From an uncultured Clostridia bacterium (GTDB lineage Bacteria; Bacillota; Clostridia; Oscillospirales; UBA644): a stretch of 38,592 nt of DNA. Of this stretch, positions 1 through 7,601 are shown in pieces. A program made the translations under genes and the position numbers. Location of the stretch: NCBI GenBank assembly GCA_944386295.1, contig CALXAO010000051.1, positions 1 to 38,592 of the forward strand, read 5' to 3'. Numbering within the stretch: position 1 is the stretch's first letter; each line of letters starts with the position of its first letter. A model generated the notes under the pieces. It saw only the letters and a list, made by a program, of their open reading frames with translations. It made no database searches and was not told the origin of the DNA.

Positions 1-760
1 CTAGAAGAGTAAGCTCCGGTTCATAGAAAAAGACATGGCGGCAATGGGGAATTACCATCGAAGCCAATCCGCCGGTGGCAAGAAGCTGAGTTTTCTCCGG
101 AATATAAATATCCCGCGGCAGACGGTCAATCAAGCCATCTACCATACAGGCAGTACCATAAATAATCCCAGACCGGGCAGCATCTGCTGTATTACGGCCC
201 AACAGAGGGCCTGGTTCTTCCAACGAAACGAACTGAATTTGGGCGGCGGCATTTCGCAAACTTTCCAAAGAGGTTCTTACCCCCGAGACAATAGATACCC
301 CGACTAGGGAACGGCTGCTGTTTACGGCAGACAGTACTGTAACGGTGCCAAAATCCAATATTACAGCAGGCGCTTCATACAGCCACACCGCAGCTGCTGC
401 ATTGGCTACAATATCTGCCCCGAGGATCCCCGGTTCATCCACCGATAGACCGACCCCAGTACGCACACCGCTTCCCACAGTAATAACCGGAACGTCTACG
501 GACTTTGTCAACCGAGTAACCGCTTCCCGCAGCGTATAAGTCAACGCGGGAACCACAGACCCGAGCACTACATCTGTTATACATTCGGCAAAATCCAAAA
601 GCAATTCCCGAAGAATCATGGCGTATTCATCCGCGCTGCGCCGACATTCGGTCGCTATCTTAAAGCACCGACATAAATTCGGCCGTTGCCCTCCGACAGT
701 ATTTGTTTCAAATAATCCCACAGAAATACTGGAATTTCCGATATCAACAGCTAACAGCAT
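1..760 (-). CDS. coaX: Type III pantothenate kinase (CoaX), 3' end outside window
   Basis: Phosphorylates pantothenate, the first step of coenzyme A synthesis, in the cytoplasm. The reading frame starts at ATG 758-760 behind a GGAGG site and stays open to base 1, giving 253 residues, close to the usual ~255, so only a few residues should be missing. Seen: the ASKHA phosphate motif DIGNSS near the N-terminus, the GADx motif carrying the catalytic Asp (GADIV here, where Bacillus-type enzymes have GADRI), the second phosphate motif DFGTVT, and ATGGL near the C-terminus. The Arg-to-Ile change after GAD is the only departure; similar non-Arg forms exist in clostridial CoaX as far as I recall. It has its own extended -10 promoter and lies downstream of the GH32 gene on the same strand. 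Confidence 0.9.
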   Translation of the reverse strand, partial: MLLAVDIGNSSISVGLFETNTVGGQRPNLCRCFKIATECRRSADEYAMILRELLLDFAECITDVVLGSVVPALTYTLREAVTRLTKSVDVPVITVGSGVRTGVGLSVDEPGILGADIVANAAAAVWLYEAPAVILDFGTVTVLSAVNSSRSLVGVSIVSGVRTSLESLRNAAAQIQFVSLEEPGPLLGRNTADAARSGIIYGTACMVDGLIDRLPRDIYIPEKTQLLATGGLASMVIPHCRHVFFYEPELTLL

Positions 761-820
761 TCTTTTCCTCCACGGTCCTTAAGGTTGAGTCTTACAAAGA
801 CTTTCCGTACCCTTTTATAA

Positions 821-829
821 ATTATAACA
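821..829 (-). promoter_or_regulatory. Extended -10 promoter for coaX
   Basis: On the minus strand the bases read TGTTATAAT: a perfect TATAAT at 821-826 preceded by the TGn extension. No convincing -35 lies 16-18 bases upstream, which fits an extended -10 promoter. A 6-bp hairpin (AGTCTT/AAGACT) lies in the resulting short leader. Confidence 0.55.
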
Positions 830-846
830 TATATTTATGACTTTTT

Positions 847-2238
847 CTACCAGTTTTCCGATTTAGTCCATACAACACCATTCTGAACCGTCATTCCACC
901 GTCCTGTACACAAAAACCCAAACCGCCTGTGGGGGCTTTCATCAATCGACAGACGAGACTTTCCGAATCGTTGAGATTCACCTCCAGAATATCCCCGTTT
1001 AACAGTAAGTCCACCTGCGTAGGCCCATCATATGTCCGCCAGGGAACCACAGCCAAATCTGGACGCTGGTCCCACTGGTACAATTCCCGCAGACGAAGCA
1101 ACTGGGAAGGACGGTCAAACAGAAGAGCATAGCCGTTATCCGCCTCAGCAGACGGGAATTGCTCTGGCCCGTGCGTCCGCAACAAAACCATACCGACAGC
1201 AACACTGCCTTCTAAATTCAGCTGACATCGGAGCCGATAATCCTGAGGGCAAACAGAGGTCACGGCAAATCCGTCCCAGGCTGAAAAACCGTCTCCAGTC
1301 CAGGACCAGGTACCCCTGGAGGAAACAAACTGTTCTCCGGTAAACAGAGGAACAGAATAGGGGAACAGCCGATCCAACTCCTGAAAAAACCGGGAAGCCG
1401 GACGTCCGGAATGATCTATCGTAAGTTCCCGGGGACAGGCAGCATGACCACCCCAGATACGCTCCCCGCAGTCACAGTGTTTCCGCGGAATCCAGCCAAA
1501 CATTAGATGCCGTTTCCCGTCGGAAAGCTGTTTTGCCGCCATAAAATCAAAATGGTCAGGCGACAGGATCTCCGACCGTTTCCAGGGACCGATAAGAGAA
1601 TCAGCTGTCCGGATCCGGGAATCATGCCAATAATACAGCATAGCCCACCGGTTTTTCACAGGAAAAATATCTGGACATTCCGGAGACCGAGCCATTCCCG
1701 TTTCCCAGAGCGGAGGAAACAGGTCCCAGAGCTCCAGGTCCGCGGATTTTGCCAGGCCAACCACCCCCGGAAACGGGTCCGGGCGGCCGGCGACCCCTTT
1801 GGCGCAGAAAACCATCCAGTAGCATTTTTCTGCCGGATTCCAGAACACACAGGGATCCCTCCAAGTACCGTCCTGGCGGTAGCCGGTCCGTTCCTCCGAA
1901 AGAAGACTCCGCCGAGTTTTCCGAAAAACAATGCCGTCATCACTGACCGCTTTCAAAATATGAGGAACCTTATTCGAATCCTTTGCAGCGTAAAACGCAT
2001 GGTATTTCCCCTGAGCGAAAAGGACCGACCCAGTACAAATCCCTATATCCTCCTCATCGGGAAGAATTAGGTCGGGATGTTCCTCCCATTCCGTCAAATT
2101 TACCGAGGACACATGCCCCCAACACAGCCGGGAATCTCGCAACAGTTTAGTATAATAGACATGGTATCGCCCTTCAGCGTAAAGGGGCATAGGGTCGCCA
2201 AACCAACCATTAGCCGGGGCATAATGCAAAAAATTCAT
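847..2238 (-). CDS. GH32-family glycosidase (beta-fructosidase-like), intracellular
   Basis: Five-bladed propeller glycosidase of family GH32, which normally cleaves fructose from sucrose, sucrose-6-phosphate, inulin or levan. Seen: the nucleophile region WFGDPMP (Asp15), the RDP motif with the transition-state stabiliser (Asp128), and the acid/base motif ECPD (Glu187). These are the three GH32 catalytic positions in the right order; a C-terminal beta-sandwich region follows. The nucleophile motif is atypical (GDPMP, not NDPNG), so the substrate may not be plain sucrose. There is no signal peptide. I chose ATG 2236-2238 because an AGGAGA site sits just upstream and the protein then begins like the family; the longer open frame to 2334 lies in the upstream pseudogene. 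The start overlaps the stop of that pseudogene (ATGA), so the two were once translationally coupled. 463 residues. Confidence 0.85.
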   Translation of the reverse strand: MNFLHYAPANGWFGDPMPLYAEGRYHVYYTKLLRDSRLCWGHVSSVNLTEWEEHPDLILPDEEDIGICTGSVLFAQGKYHAFYAAKDSNKVPHILKAVSDDGIVFRKTRRSLLSEERTGYRQDGTWRDPCVFWNPAEKCYWMVFCAKGVAGRPDPFPGVVGLAKSADLELWDLFPPLWETGMARSPECPDIFPVKNRWAMLYYWHDSRIRTADSLIGPWKRSEILSPDHFDFMAAKQLSDGKRHLMFGWIPRKHCDCGERIWGGHAACPRELTIDHSGRPASRFFQELDRLFPYSVPLFTGEQFVSSRGTWSWTGDGFSAWDGFAVTSVCPQDYRLRCQLNLEGSVAVGMVLLRTHGPEQFPSAEADNGYALLFDRPSQLLRLRELYQWDQRPDLAVVPWRTYDGPTQVDLLLNGDILEVNLNDSESLVCRLMKAPTGGLGFCVQDGGMTVQNGVVWTKSENW

Positions 2239-3322
2239 TTGGAATCTCCTTTCTGAAAAACCTTTTGCACGACCTGCAAATATCCGTAGACATACTGACG
2301 TCCGGTTGAAGATAGCTGGTTTCAGTCCACTCATTCCAGCTGTTCACAGTAATCAAAGGCGCAGGCAAGCCAGGAGGTGTATCTATATAATCTTTCGCCA
2401 TTCGTAAAGCGGCCTCAAATTGCAACGGGGTATTATTTTTTGACTACCCGAGGCCGAAAAGAGGAATTCCAAGGATTGTTGTCTCAACCACAGGAAATAT
2501 GTGGAAATAGGAAACCGAAGAAGTTCTATCAATCTGTTTCCTTTCCCGCTGCATGTCGGGCAGAATTTTCCCGTAATCCCAATCCACATCGGTAAAATAT
2601 AATGAGTTATACTGTCAACCCTCAAAAGCTCCGTAATTTTGGCTGTGGTTTCTGTTGCTAAAGTGTCCACACCGCTAGATTGCCCCTTCTTTTCAGGCGG
2701 TAAGCCAAAGGTGTAAATCGGGAAAACCCGCATTCCGAACTTCCCGCCGAAAAAAAACCGGGCGCTCCTGATTTGGTCTACCCCATACAGACCGTAAATC
2801 AGGTTTGCAAGGTCGTAAATCATGAACACGAGACAAGCATTGGTTTTGCAATAACAGGGGTACCGGAAATATCGGTCAATCACCCATCGGACAATGCATC
2901 CGAACGGTTCCCAATTCTGCGAACCCAGCCACAAGACCTCCAAACCATGCAAAAAGAAAGACGGAAGTCCCACAGATGATTGGCATCGTGATTCGCCTAC
3001 ATGAGATAAAACCGCATCCTACTATTGTTTTTTGCTTGCACCCACCTAATCCAAGCACTGCCGTTGTACCAATACCAGTCGTAAATAAACACATTTACCC
3101 CATGATCGGCTGCAGCGCAAGGTCCATTTCCATTACATAAGAGTCTGCTTCGTCTACATCGCCCCACAGCTGCCGCCGAGACCAAGAATGTCCAGCTCCG
3201 CCGACCGCCGCGTTCCGGACCGTTTGTCACTTCCCCATGCCTTCCGGCCAAAAAATGCGGGCACGGGACTCACTTCCCGTGTAAGCAGGCCACACATAGG
3301 CAGCAATATCGTAAGTTTTCAT
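2235..3322 (-). pseudogene. Decayed WbsX-like (GH99-like domain) gene
   Basis: A full-length-sized (about 362 codons) relic of a WbsX/GH99-like glycan enzyme. Family pieces appear in order but in different frames: N-terminal start MKTYDIAAYVWPAYTG (3322 on), LWGDVDEADSYVME, HGVNVFIYDWYWYNG (about 3060-3110), YLM*ANHDANHLWD where the conserved Trp of MWANHD has become TAG, RWVIDRYF and FMIYDLAN (about 2800-2890), DYGKILPDMQRER (about 2550), and the signature NSWNEWTETSYLQPD (about 2295-2345). I count about six lesions (frameshifts plus stop codons). The number and mixture of lesions argue for true decay rather than a sequencing slip. Flanking genes are intact and the original stop overlapped the GH32 start, so the gene was once part of this operon. 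Confidence 0.8.
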
Positions 3323-3332
3323 AGCAATTTCT

Positions 3333-4742
3333 TTATTCCTTCATTTTAATCGCACTTCCCCGGGAAATTACACCGTAATCCTCCCAAGCTTGCCGTCCTT
3401 CTGCCGCCAAAGCCCGGACCTCATCAGGGGGCTGCGGAGCGGGCATCCGGCCGAAAAACCGTTCCCGGAACCGTTGTGCAGGACGCCCGGAAACGCCAAT
3501 TTCCTCTGGGGCGCCGTCGCCCTGCAGATAAGCTTCCATAGCAAGCCCCTGAGCCAGGAGCAGTTCTGCCCGGGGAGCAAAAAAGTGTTCCACCAGATAA
3601 CGGGCATACGACACCAGCCGAAAATCGCCAAAAATATGATAATCGGTTTCCCCCGGGTAAAGATGTACGGCCACACAGTTTCCTTCCCGGATAGCATCAG
3701 TCACCCCCTCAGGCGTCTGTTCCCGGGTAAAAAGAATCGTATAAGAATGATTAAAAGTAAACAGTTTATCGTACCGATCCCGATAGGTGCCATGGGTATC
3801 GCTGTTACCAACCGCAGGCAAGCGCCCCCCTTCTTCCCGGTAAGCCCGAAACCGGGCCTGCGCCAAGTCATTGCCGTGGACAAGGCCGTGACAGCCCTCC
3901 TGTCCGCCCACTAACTCAAACGCATCAAACCAACCGCAGCGAAGAAAAAAGTCACACAGATCCTCCGGGACATTGTAAACGTCCGACATCCAATAAGGAT
4001 GACAAAACAAGGCAATGCCTCCGGCCTTATGAATTTCCCGGGTCGCCCACAGAGCCCTGGCCTTCTGGGGACGATATTCTTCCGGAGGAAGTTCGGCTTC
4101 CAGAGCAGCAATTTCCTCCGCGTATTCCGCCGGATGCTTCACATATTTTTCAGCAACACTTTCCCGGCCACCCACCGCCACAATATGCACTTTGCTGGGC
4201 GGCGTGTGAACCTCTTCCCCCTGTAAAAGCAGCAACCCAGGCTCAGTTCCAACAAAGGCCTTCTGCATTTCCAAGGAGGAGAAAAAGCGATTGTGGTCGG
4301 TCAACGCCAGACAGTCATATCCGGCCCCACGAAACCGGGCAGCTACCACTCCGGGAGCTTCGGCTCCGTCCGAACGGCAGGAATGGGCATGGAAATCCCC
4401 CTTCATGGGATGCAGACCATACAGGTCCTCTTTCACTGCATATACAGAGACCTGAACAATCCGTCCCGCTTTCTCGGGAACTCCCTTTCGGTGAATGCGA
4501 ATAAAATATTCCCCTTCTCCGGAAAACACATGTTCAAAGCACAGACAGCCATGTACCGTCTGGACCGTGCAATCAGGTTCCGCCGCCGGCTTCTCCCGAG
4601 ACGCAAACAACGGCCAGACATACAAATCATATTCGGCTTCGGCCAGACTGCTGTAATCCTGTGGCGTTACCGTAATCCGCGTCCGTTTCCCTGCAAGAAC
4701 CGTACCGGGCCAGACACGGTATTGACGAAGAATTTTTTCCAT
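3333..4742 (-). CDS. PHP-domain metal-dependent phosphoesterase with N-terminal beta domain
   Basis: Predicted metal-dependent phosphoesterase of the PHP superfamily. Seen: motif I GDFHAHSCRSD (His118, His120, Asp125), motif II LALTDH (Asp149, His150), motif III LQGEEVH (Glu177), a later His in ALFCHPYW, and GNSDTHG for the last metal ligands. All PHP motifs are present, so it is likely active. Residues 1-105 are a separate beta-rich region of the kind found in PHP proteins of carbohydrate clusters. Its substrate cannot be told from sequence; the neighbours suggest a phosphorylated sugar or glycan. 469 residues from ATG 4740-4742. An in-frame ATG at 4752-4754 is an alternative, but its purine-rich site would be only one base away. 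It lies 40 bases after the glycosidase gene 4783-6366, probably in one transcript. Confidence 0.85.
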   Translation of the reverse strand: MEKILRQYRVWPGTVLAGKRTRITVTPQDYSSLAEAEYDLYVWPLFASREKPAAEPDCTVQTVHGCLCFEHVFSGEGEYFIRIHRKGVPEKAGRIVQVSVYAVKEDLYGLHPMKGDFHAHSCRSDGAEAPGVVAARFRGAGYDCLALTDHNRFFSSLEMQKAFVGTEPGLLLLQGEEVHTPPSKVHIVAVGGRESVAEKYVKHPAEYAEEIAALEAELPPEEYRPQKARALWATREIHKAGGIALFCHPYWMSDVYNVPEDLCDFFLRCGWFDAFELVGGQEGCHGLVHGNDLAQARFRAYREEGGRLPAVGNSDTHGTYRDRYDKLFTFNHSYTILFTREQTPEGVTDAIREGNCVAVHLYPGETDYHIFGDFRLVSYARYLVEHFFAPRAELLLAQGLAMEAYLQGDGAPEEIGVSGRPAQRFRERFFGRMPAPQPPDEVRALAAEGRQAWEDYGVISRGSAIKMKE

Positions 4743-4782
4743 GTAAATTACCATTCCCTTTCCTATCAATTACTATAGCAAA

Positions 4783-6366
4783 TCATGATGGTTCCGGAAC
4801 CGTACCGGGACGGAAATACCGCGCCCCCCGGGTCCGGCAGAAGGTGCAATCCCTGGCTAGATACACCCCATTGGGTTCCACCGTTCCCCGATAGGGAACG
4901 CCGTCTACAGTTAAAACAGCCTCCACAGGAGCGGGGGCAATTCCGATTACCGCAAGAAGATTGCCGTCTAAATCGGTACGCACCCGAAGCCCTGCCGATG
5001 CGGTAAACAGTTCCCGACCGTCCAAAAACGCGGTCATATTTTGGTCTTTTCGGCGAAGTGTATATTCCTTGCCAAACATTTCCTGCGTATATACTGTCTC
5101 GGAATCGTCAGCATCACAAGACCAATCTGCCCTATCCATAGACAGATTAACTCCGTACAAATAACTCAAATATTCGTCAAAAGCAAAAATCATAGGACCG
5201 TATCCATCCAGGCCCGCACCCGGTTCCCCGGTAAAGGCATCCCACTGCTGATGGAACACTCCGTGTTTCCGGATCAATTCTACCACCTTCCGTCCCACCT
5301 GTACCGCCTCAGCATAATGGCCATAATTGTGCAGCGCATCTATCGACCGTTGATAGATCAGCCCCTGACAGGGTCCACTCCAATTGTTTTTCGGTGTATT
5401 CAAATAGAAGGAATCATTGACAGCAGTGGCAGGAAGTGGCGTGGGCGTCCAGAACTCCTCAGGATTAAACAGATGGTAATATAAAAATGCGTCAGCCATC
5501 TCCTGGGTAAACAGCCCGTGATACATACAGCGCAGATTCACATGGGACAGACAATCGATAATCTGATTGTCGCAGTCCCGGTCAAAACAGGCGTGTTTTT
5601 CAGGGATCCAAAGATACTCCTTTACCTTAGCCCGGACAAACTCAGCCTGTCGACTCCAGGCTTCGGCCTCTCCGTTGTCCAGCAAAGCGCTGACTTCCGA
5701 TAGGGTTTTGCGGCAGGCAAAGGAATATGCCATATATTCCATAGACTCATACGGCAACCGACCTTGGCCGTAGGGTGCGGTTTCCCCGCCCCAGCTGCCG
5801 TCTTCCGCGCCAAACTTTAAAAACCGGGTGCAATTATCCTCGCCGGTGTCCCAACAGCACCAGGTTTCCAGACAGCCGTCCCCGTCGCTATCCCGCACAC
5901 TCCAAAGATATCCGTCAAAAGCTTTCAGGGAATCGTACAGCTTTTGCAAATATCCCCGGTCCTTACCAATCAAATAATACATTTTCAAAGCCGGCTGGGC
6001 AAAATAAAACCCCTGCATCCAGTCATAGTAGGCACAGATCCCATTGACCGGATCTTTTGCCCGTCCAATCATGCCCGGAAACCGTCCATCTCTACGCTGA
6101 TACTGCATAAAAATCAGAATATTGTTCAGCCCCACTTCCAGATTTCGCTTGGCATACATTTCTCCTCCCATGGGCTGGGTTTCCAGCCACACATTGGGAT
6201 AGGTGGCACCTTCTTTTATGACTCGCCGGTCGTTGTAATCCATTTCATTTCCAGCCAGAAACGCGTCTCCCAGGTCATATACTTTTTTCAGAGTACTGTC
6301 ATTCGTAAAAAACCGTACAGCTGTGGGCGCATAAATATAGTCCTTTGCATGAAACCCGTTTGCCAT
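4783..6366 (-). CDS. Six-hairpin (alpha/alpha)6-barrel glycosidase, MGH1-like/GH63-GH37 type
   Basis: Predicted intracellular glycosidase of the trehalase/glucosidase-like (alpha/alpha)6-barrel group (MGH1-like domain). Seen: YQRRDGRFPGMI at residues 89-100, YYDWMQGFYFAQPAL at 113-127, the acidic patch DSDGDGCLETWCCWDTG near 160-175, PLPATAVNDSFYL, and NNWSGPCQGLIYQ followed by ALHNYGHYAEA, which corresponds to the NWRGPIW-type segment of GH37/GH63 relatives. No signal peptide. 527 residues from ATG 6364-6366, with a GGAGGAG site about nine bases upstream. It is the first gene of the minus-strand carbohydrate operon, behind the promoter at 6422-6450. The exact linkage cleaved is unknown. Confidence 0.8.
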   Translation of the reverse strand: MANGFHAKDYIYAPTAVRFFTNDSTLKKVYDLGDAFLAGNEMDYNDRRVIKEGATYPNVWLETQPMGGEMYAKRNLEVGLNNILIFMQYQRRDGRFPGMIGRAKDPVNGICAYYDWMQGFYFAQPALKMYYLIGKDRGYLQKLYDSLKAFDGYLWSVRDSDGDGCLETWCCWDTGEDNCTRFLKFGAEDGSWGGETAPYGQGRLPYESMEYMAYSFACRKTLSEVSALLDNGEAEAWSRQAEFVRAKVKEYLWIPEKHACFDRDCDNQIIDCLSHVNLRCMYHGLFTQEMADAFLYYHLFNPEEFWTPTPLPATAVNDSFYLNTPKNNWSGPCQGLIYQRSIDALHNYGHYAEAVQVGRKVVELIRKHGVFHQQWDAFTGEPGAGLDGYGPMIFAFDEYLSYLYGVNLSMDRADWSCDADDSETVYTQEMFGKEYTLRRKDQNMTAFLDGRELFTASAGLRVRTDLDGNLLAVIGIAPAPVEAVLTVDGVPYRGTVEPNGVYLARDCTFCRTRGARYFRPGTVPEPS

Positions 6367-6421
6367 AAAATATTCTCCTCCATTTTTTCAGCCGAATCTA
6401 CCCGGCCTTAAATTTAACTCT

Positions 6422-6450
6422 ACTATACCATAAACCCCAAAAAAAAGCAA
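6422..6450 (-). promoter_or_regulatory. SigA promoter of the minus-strand carbohydrate operon
   Basis: Minus strand: TTGCTT (6445-6450), 17-base spacer, TATAGT (6422-6427), then a leader of about 50 bases to the start at 6366. Divergent to the promoter at 6517-6545; the two -35 boxes are 66 bases apart. Confidence 0.65.
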
Positions 6451-6483
6451 GGAATTCTCTCTTTTTTTTCAGAAAATGTCACA

Positions 6484-6499
6484 TCCGGGACAGACCGGA
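6484..6499. promoter_or_regulatory. Possible operator between divergent promoters
   Basis: Inverted repeat TCCGG-N6-CCGGA at 6484-6488 and 6495-6499, lying between the two -35 boxes. Position suits a shared regulator, but a 5-bp arm could arise by chance and no regulator gene is nearby except a ruined AraC gene at 17697-18064. Confidence 0.25.
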
Positions 6500-6516
6500 A
6501 TTAATTGTTTTTTCCC

Positions 6517-6545
6517 TTGACTTTATAGGGAAATTATGCTATAAT
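6517..6545 (+). promoter_or_regulatory. SigA promoter of the GT2-ABC-DUF1854-ABC-GH127 operon
   Basis: TTGACT (6517-6522), 17-base spacer, TATAAT (6540-6545), with an extended TGC before the -10. Leader of about 45 bases to ATG 6595. It is the only good promoter before the five-gene unit. Confidence 0.85.
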
Positions 6546-6594
6546 AAAAAAAATTAGGAATAAGCTCTAAATTTCAAGAAAGGACCCTTTTTCT

Positions 6595-7557
6595 ATGAAT
6601 ACCGAAAAAGATCTGGTTTCGCTGGTTGTCCCCTGCTACAACGAACAGGAGGTTCTTCCCCTGTTTTATCAGGCGATCTGCGATCTGCGCCAGGAATGGG
6701 ACGGCGCCGAAATTGAAATGATTTTTGTAGACGACGGGTCCTCCGACAAAACCCTGGATATTCTCCGGCTGCTCAGGAGAAAAGACCCTACCGTCCGGTA
6801 TATCTCCTTTTCCCGGAATTTTGGGAAAGAGGCGGCAATTCTGGCCGGATTAGACGCAGCAAAAGGAACACTGGTAGCAACAATAGATGCGGACCTGCAG
6901 GACCCACCGTCCCTTCTGCCTGAAATGGTCCGGCTGATCCGGGAGGAGGGGTACGACTCCGTGGGGACCCGGCGGGTTACTCGAAAAGGGGAACCTCCCA
7001 TTCGCAGTTTTTTTGCCCGGATGTTTTATAAGATCATTAACCGTATGTCCAAAACCGAAATGGTAGACGGCGCCCGGGATTTCAGGCTCATGACCCGGCA
7101 AGTCACCGACGCAGTACTTTCTCTGCGGGAGTATAACCGATATTCCAAAGGCCTGTTTGGTTTTGTGGGATTTAAAACCAAGTGGCTGGAGTTTGAAAAC
7201 CGGCAGCGAGCGGCAGGAGAAACCAAATGGAGCTTCTGGAAACTGTTTCTATATGCTATGGACGGCATTGTGGCCTTTTCCACCGCGCCGCTGTCTATCG
7301 CCTCTTGGTGCGGATTTCTCTTCGTGGCAATTGCACTGATCGCCACCGCAGTCATTGTTATCAAAACCCTGGTGTTCGGAGACCCCGTGGGAGGTTGGCC
7401 CTCTTTAGCTTGTATTCTGTTTTTTATTGGAGGCGTACAGTTGTTTTGCTTGGGAATTATAGGACAGTATTTATCCAAAACCTATCTGGAAACCAAGCAA
7501 CGGCCGATTTACATTATCAAAGAAACAGAAGAAAACAGTCCACGCCTTCGGGACTGA
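6595..7557 (+). CDS. GT2 polyprenyl-phosphate glycosyltransferase (YkcC/GtrB-like)
   Basis: Membrane-bound family 2 glycosyltransferase expected to transfer a sugar from a nucleotide sugar to polyprenyl phosphate at the inner membrane face. Seen: N-terminal SLVVPCYNEQEV, the DDG motif FVDDGSSD (Asp46-Asp47), the DXD site IDADLQDP (Asp98, Asp100), and a long GT-A domain to about residue 215. Two hydrophobic membrane segments (about 225-255 and 262-290) end in GQYLSKTYLETKQRP, the usual tail of the DPM1/GtrB/YkcC group. 320 residues, typical length. First gene of the plus operon; next gene follows after 44 bases. The context suggests it supplies a lipid-linked sugar for the system exported or sensed by the downstream ABC proteins, but that is inference. 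Confidence 0.9.
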   Translation: MNTEKDLVSLVVPCYNEQEVLPLFYQAICDLRQEWDGAEIEMIFVDDGSSDKTLDILRLLRRKDPTVRYISFSRNFGKEAAILAGLDAAKGTLVATIDADLQDPPSLLPEMVRLIREEGYDSVGTRRVTRKGEPPIRSFFARMFYKIINRMSKTEMVDGARDFRLMTRQVTDAVLSLREYNRYSKGLFGFVGFKTKWLEFENRQRAAGETKWSFWKLFLYAMDGIVAFSTAPLSIASWCGFLFVAIALIATAVIVIKTLVFGDPVGGWPSLACILFFIGGVQLFCLGIIGQYLSKTYLETKQRPIYIIKETEENSPRLRD

Positions 7558-7601
7558 ACCGAGGTCTTTAAATTCGGAAAAAGAAAGGAAGTTTTTCCGA
7601 C

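Noticed and set aside
1032-2070. Several plus-strand open frames opposite the GH32 gene
   Set aside because: GH32 motifs fix the coding strand; the others are shadows rich in Arg and Pro.
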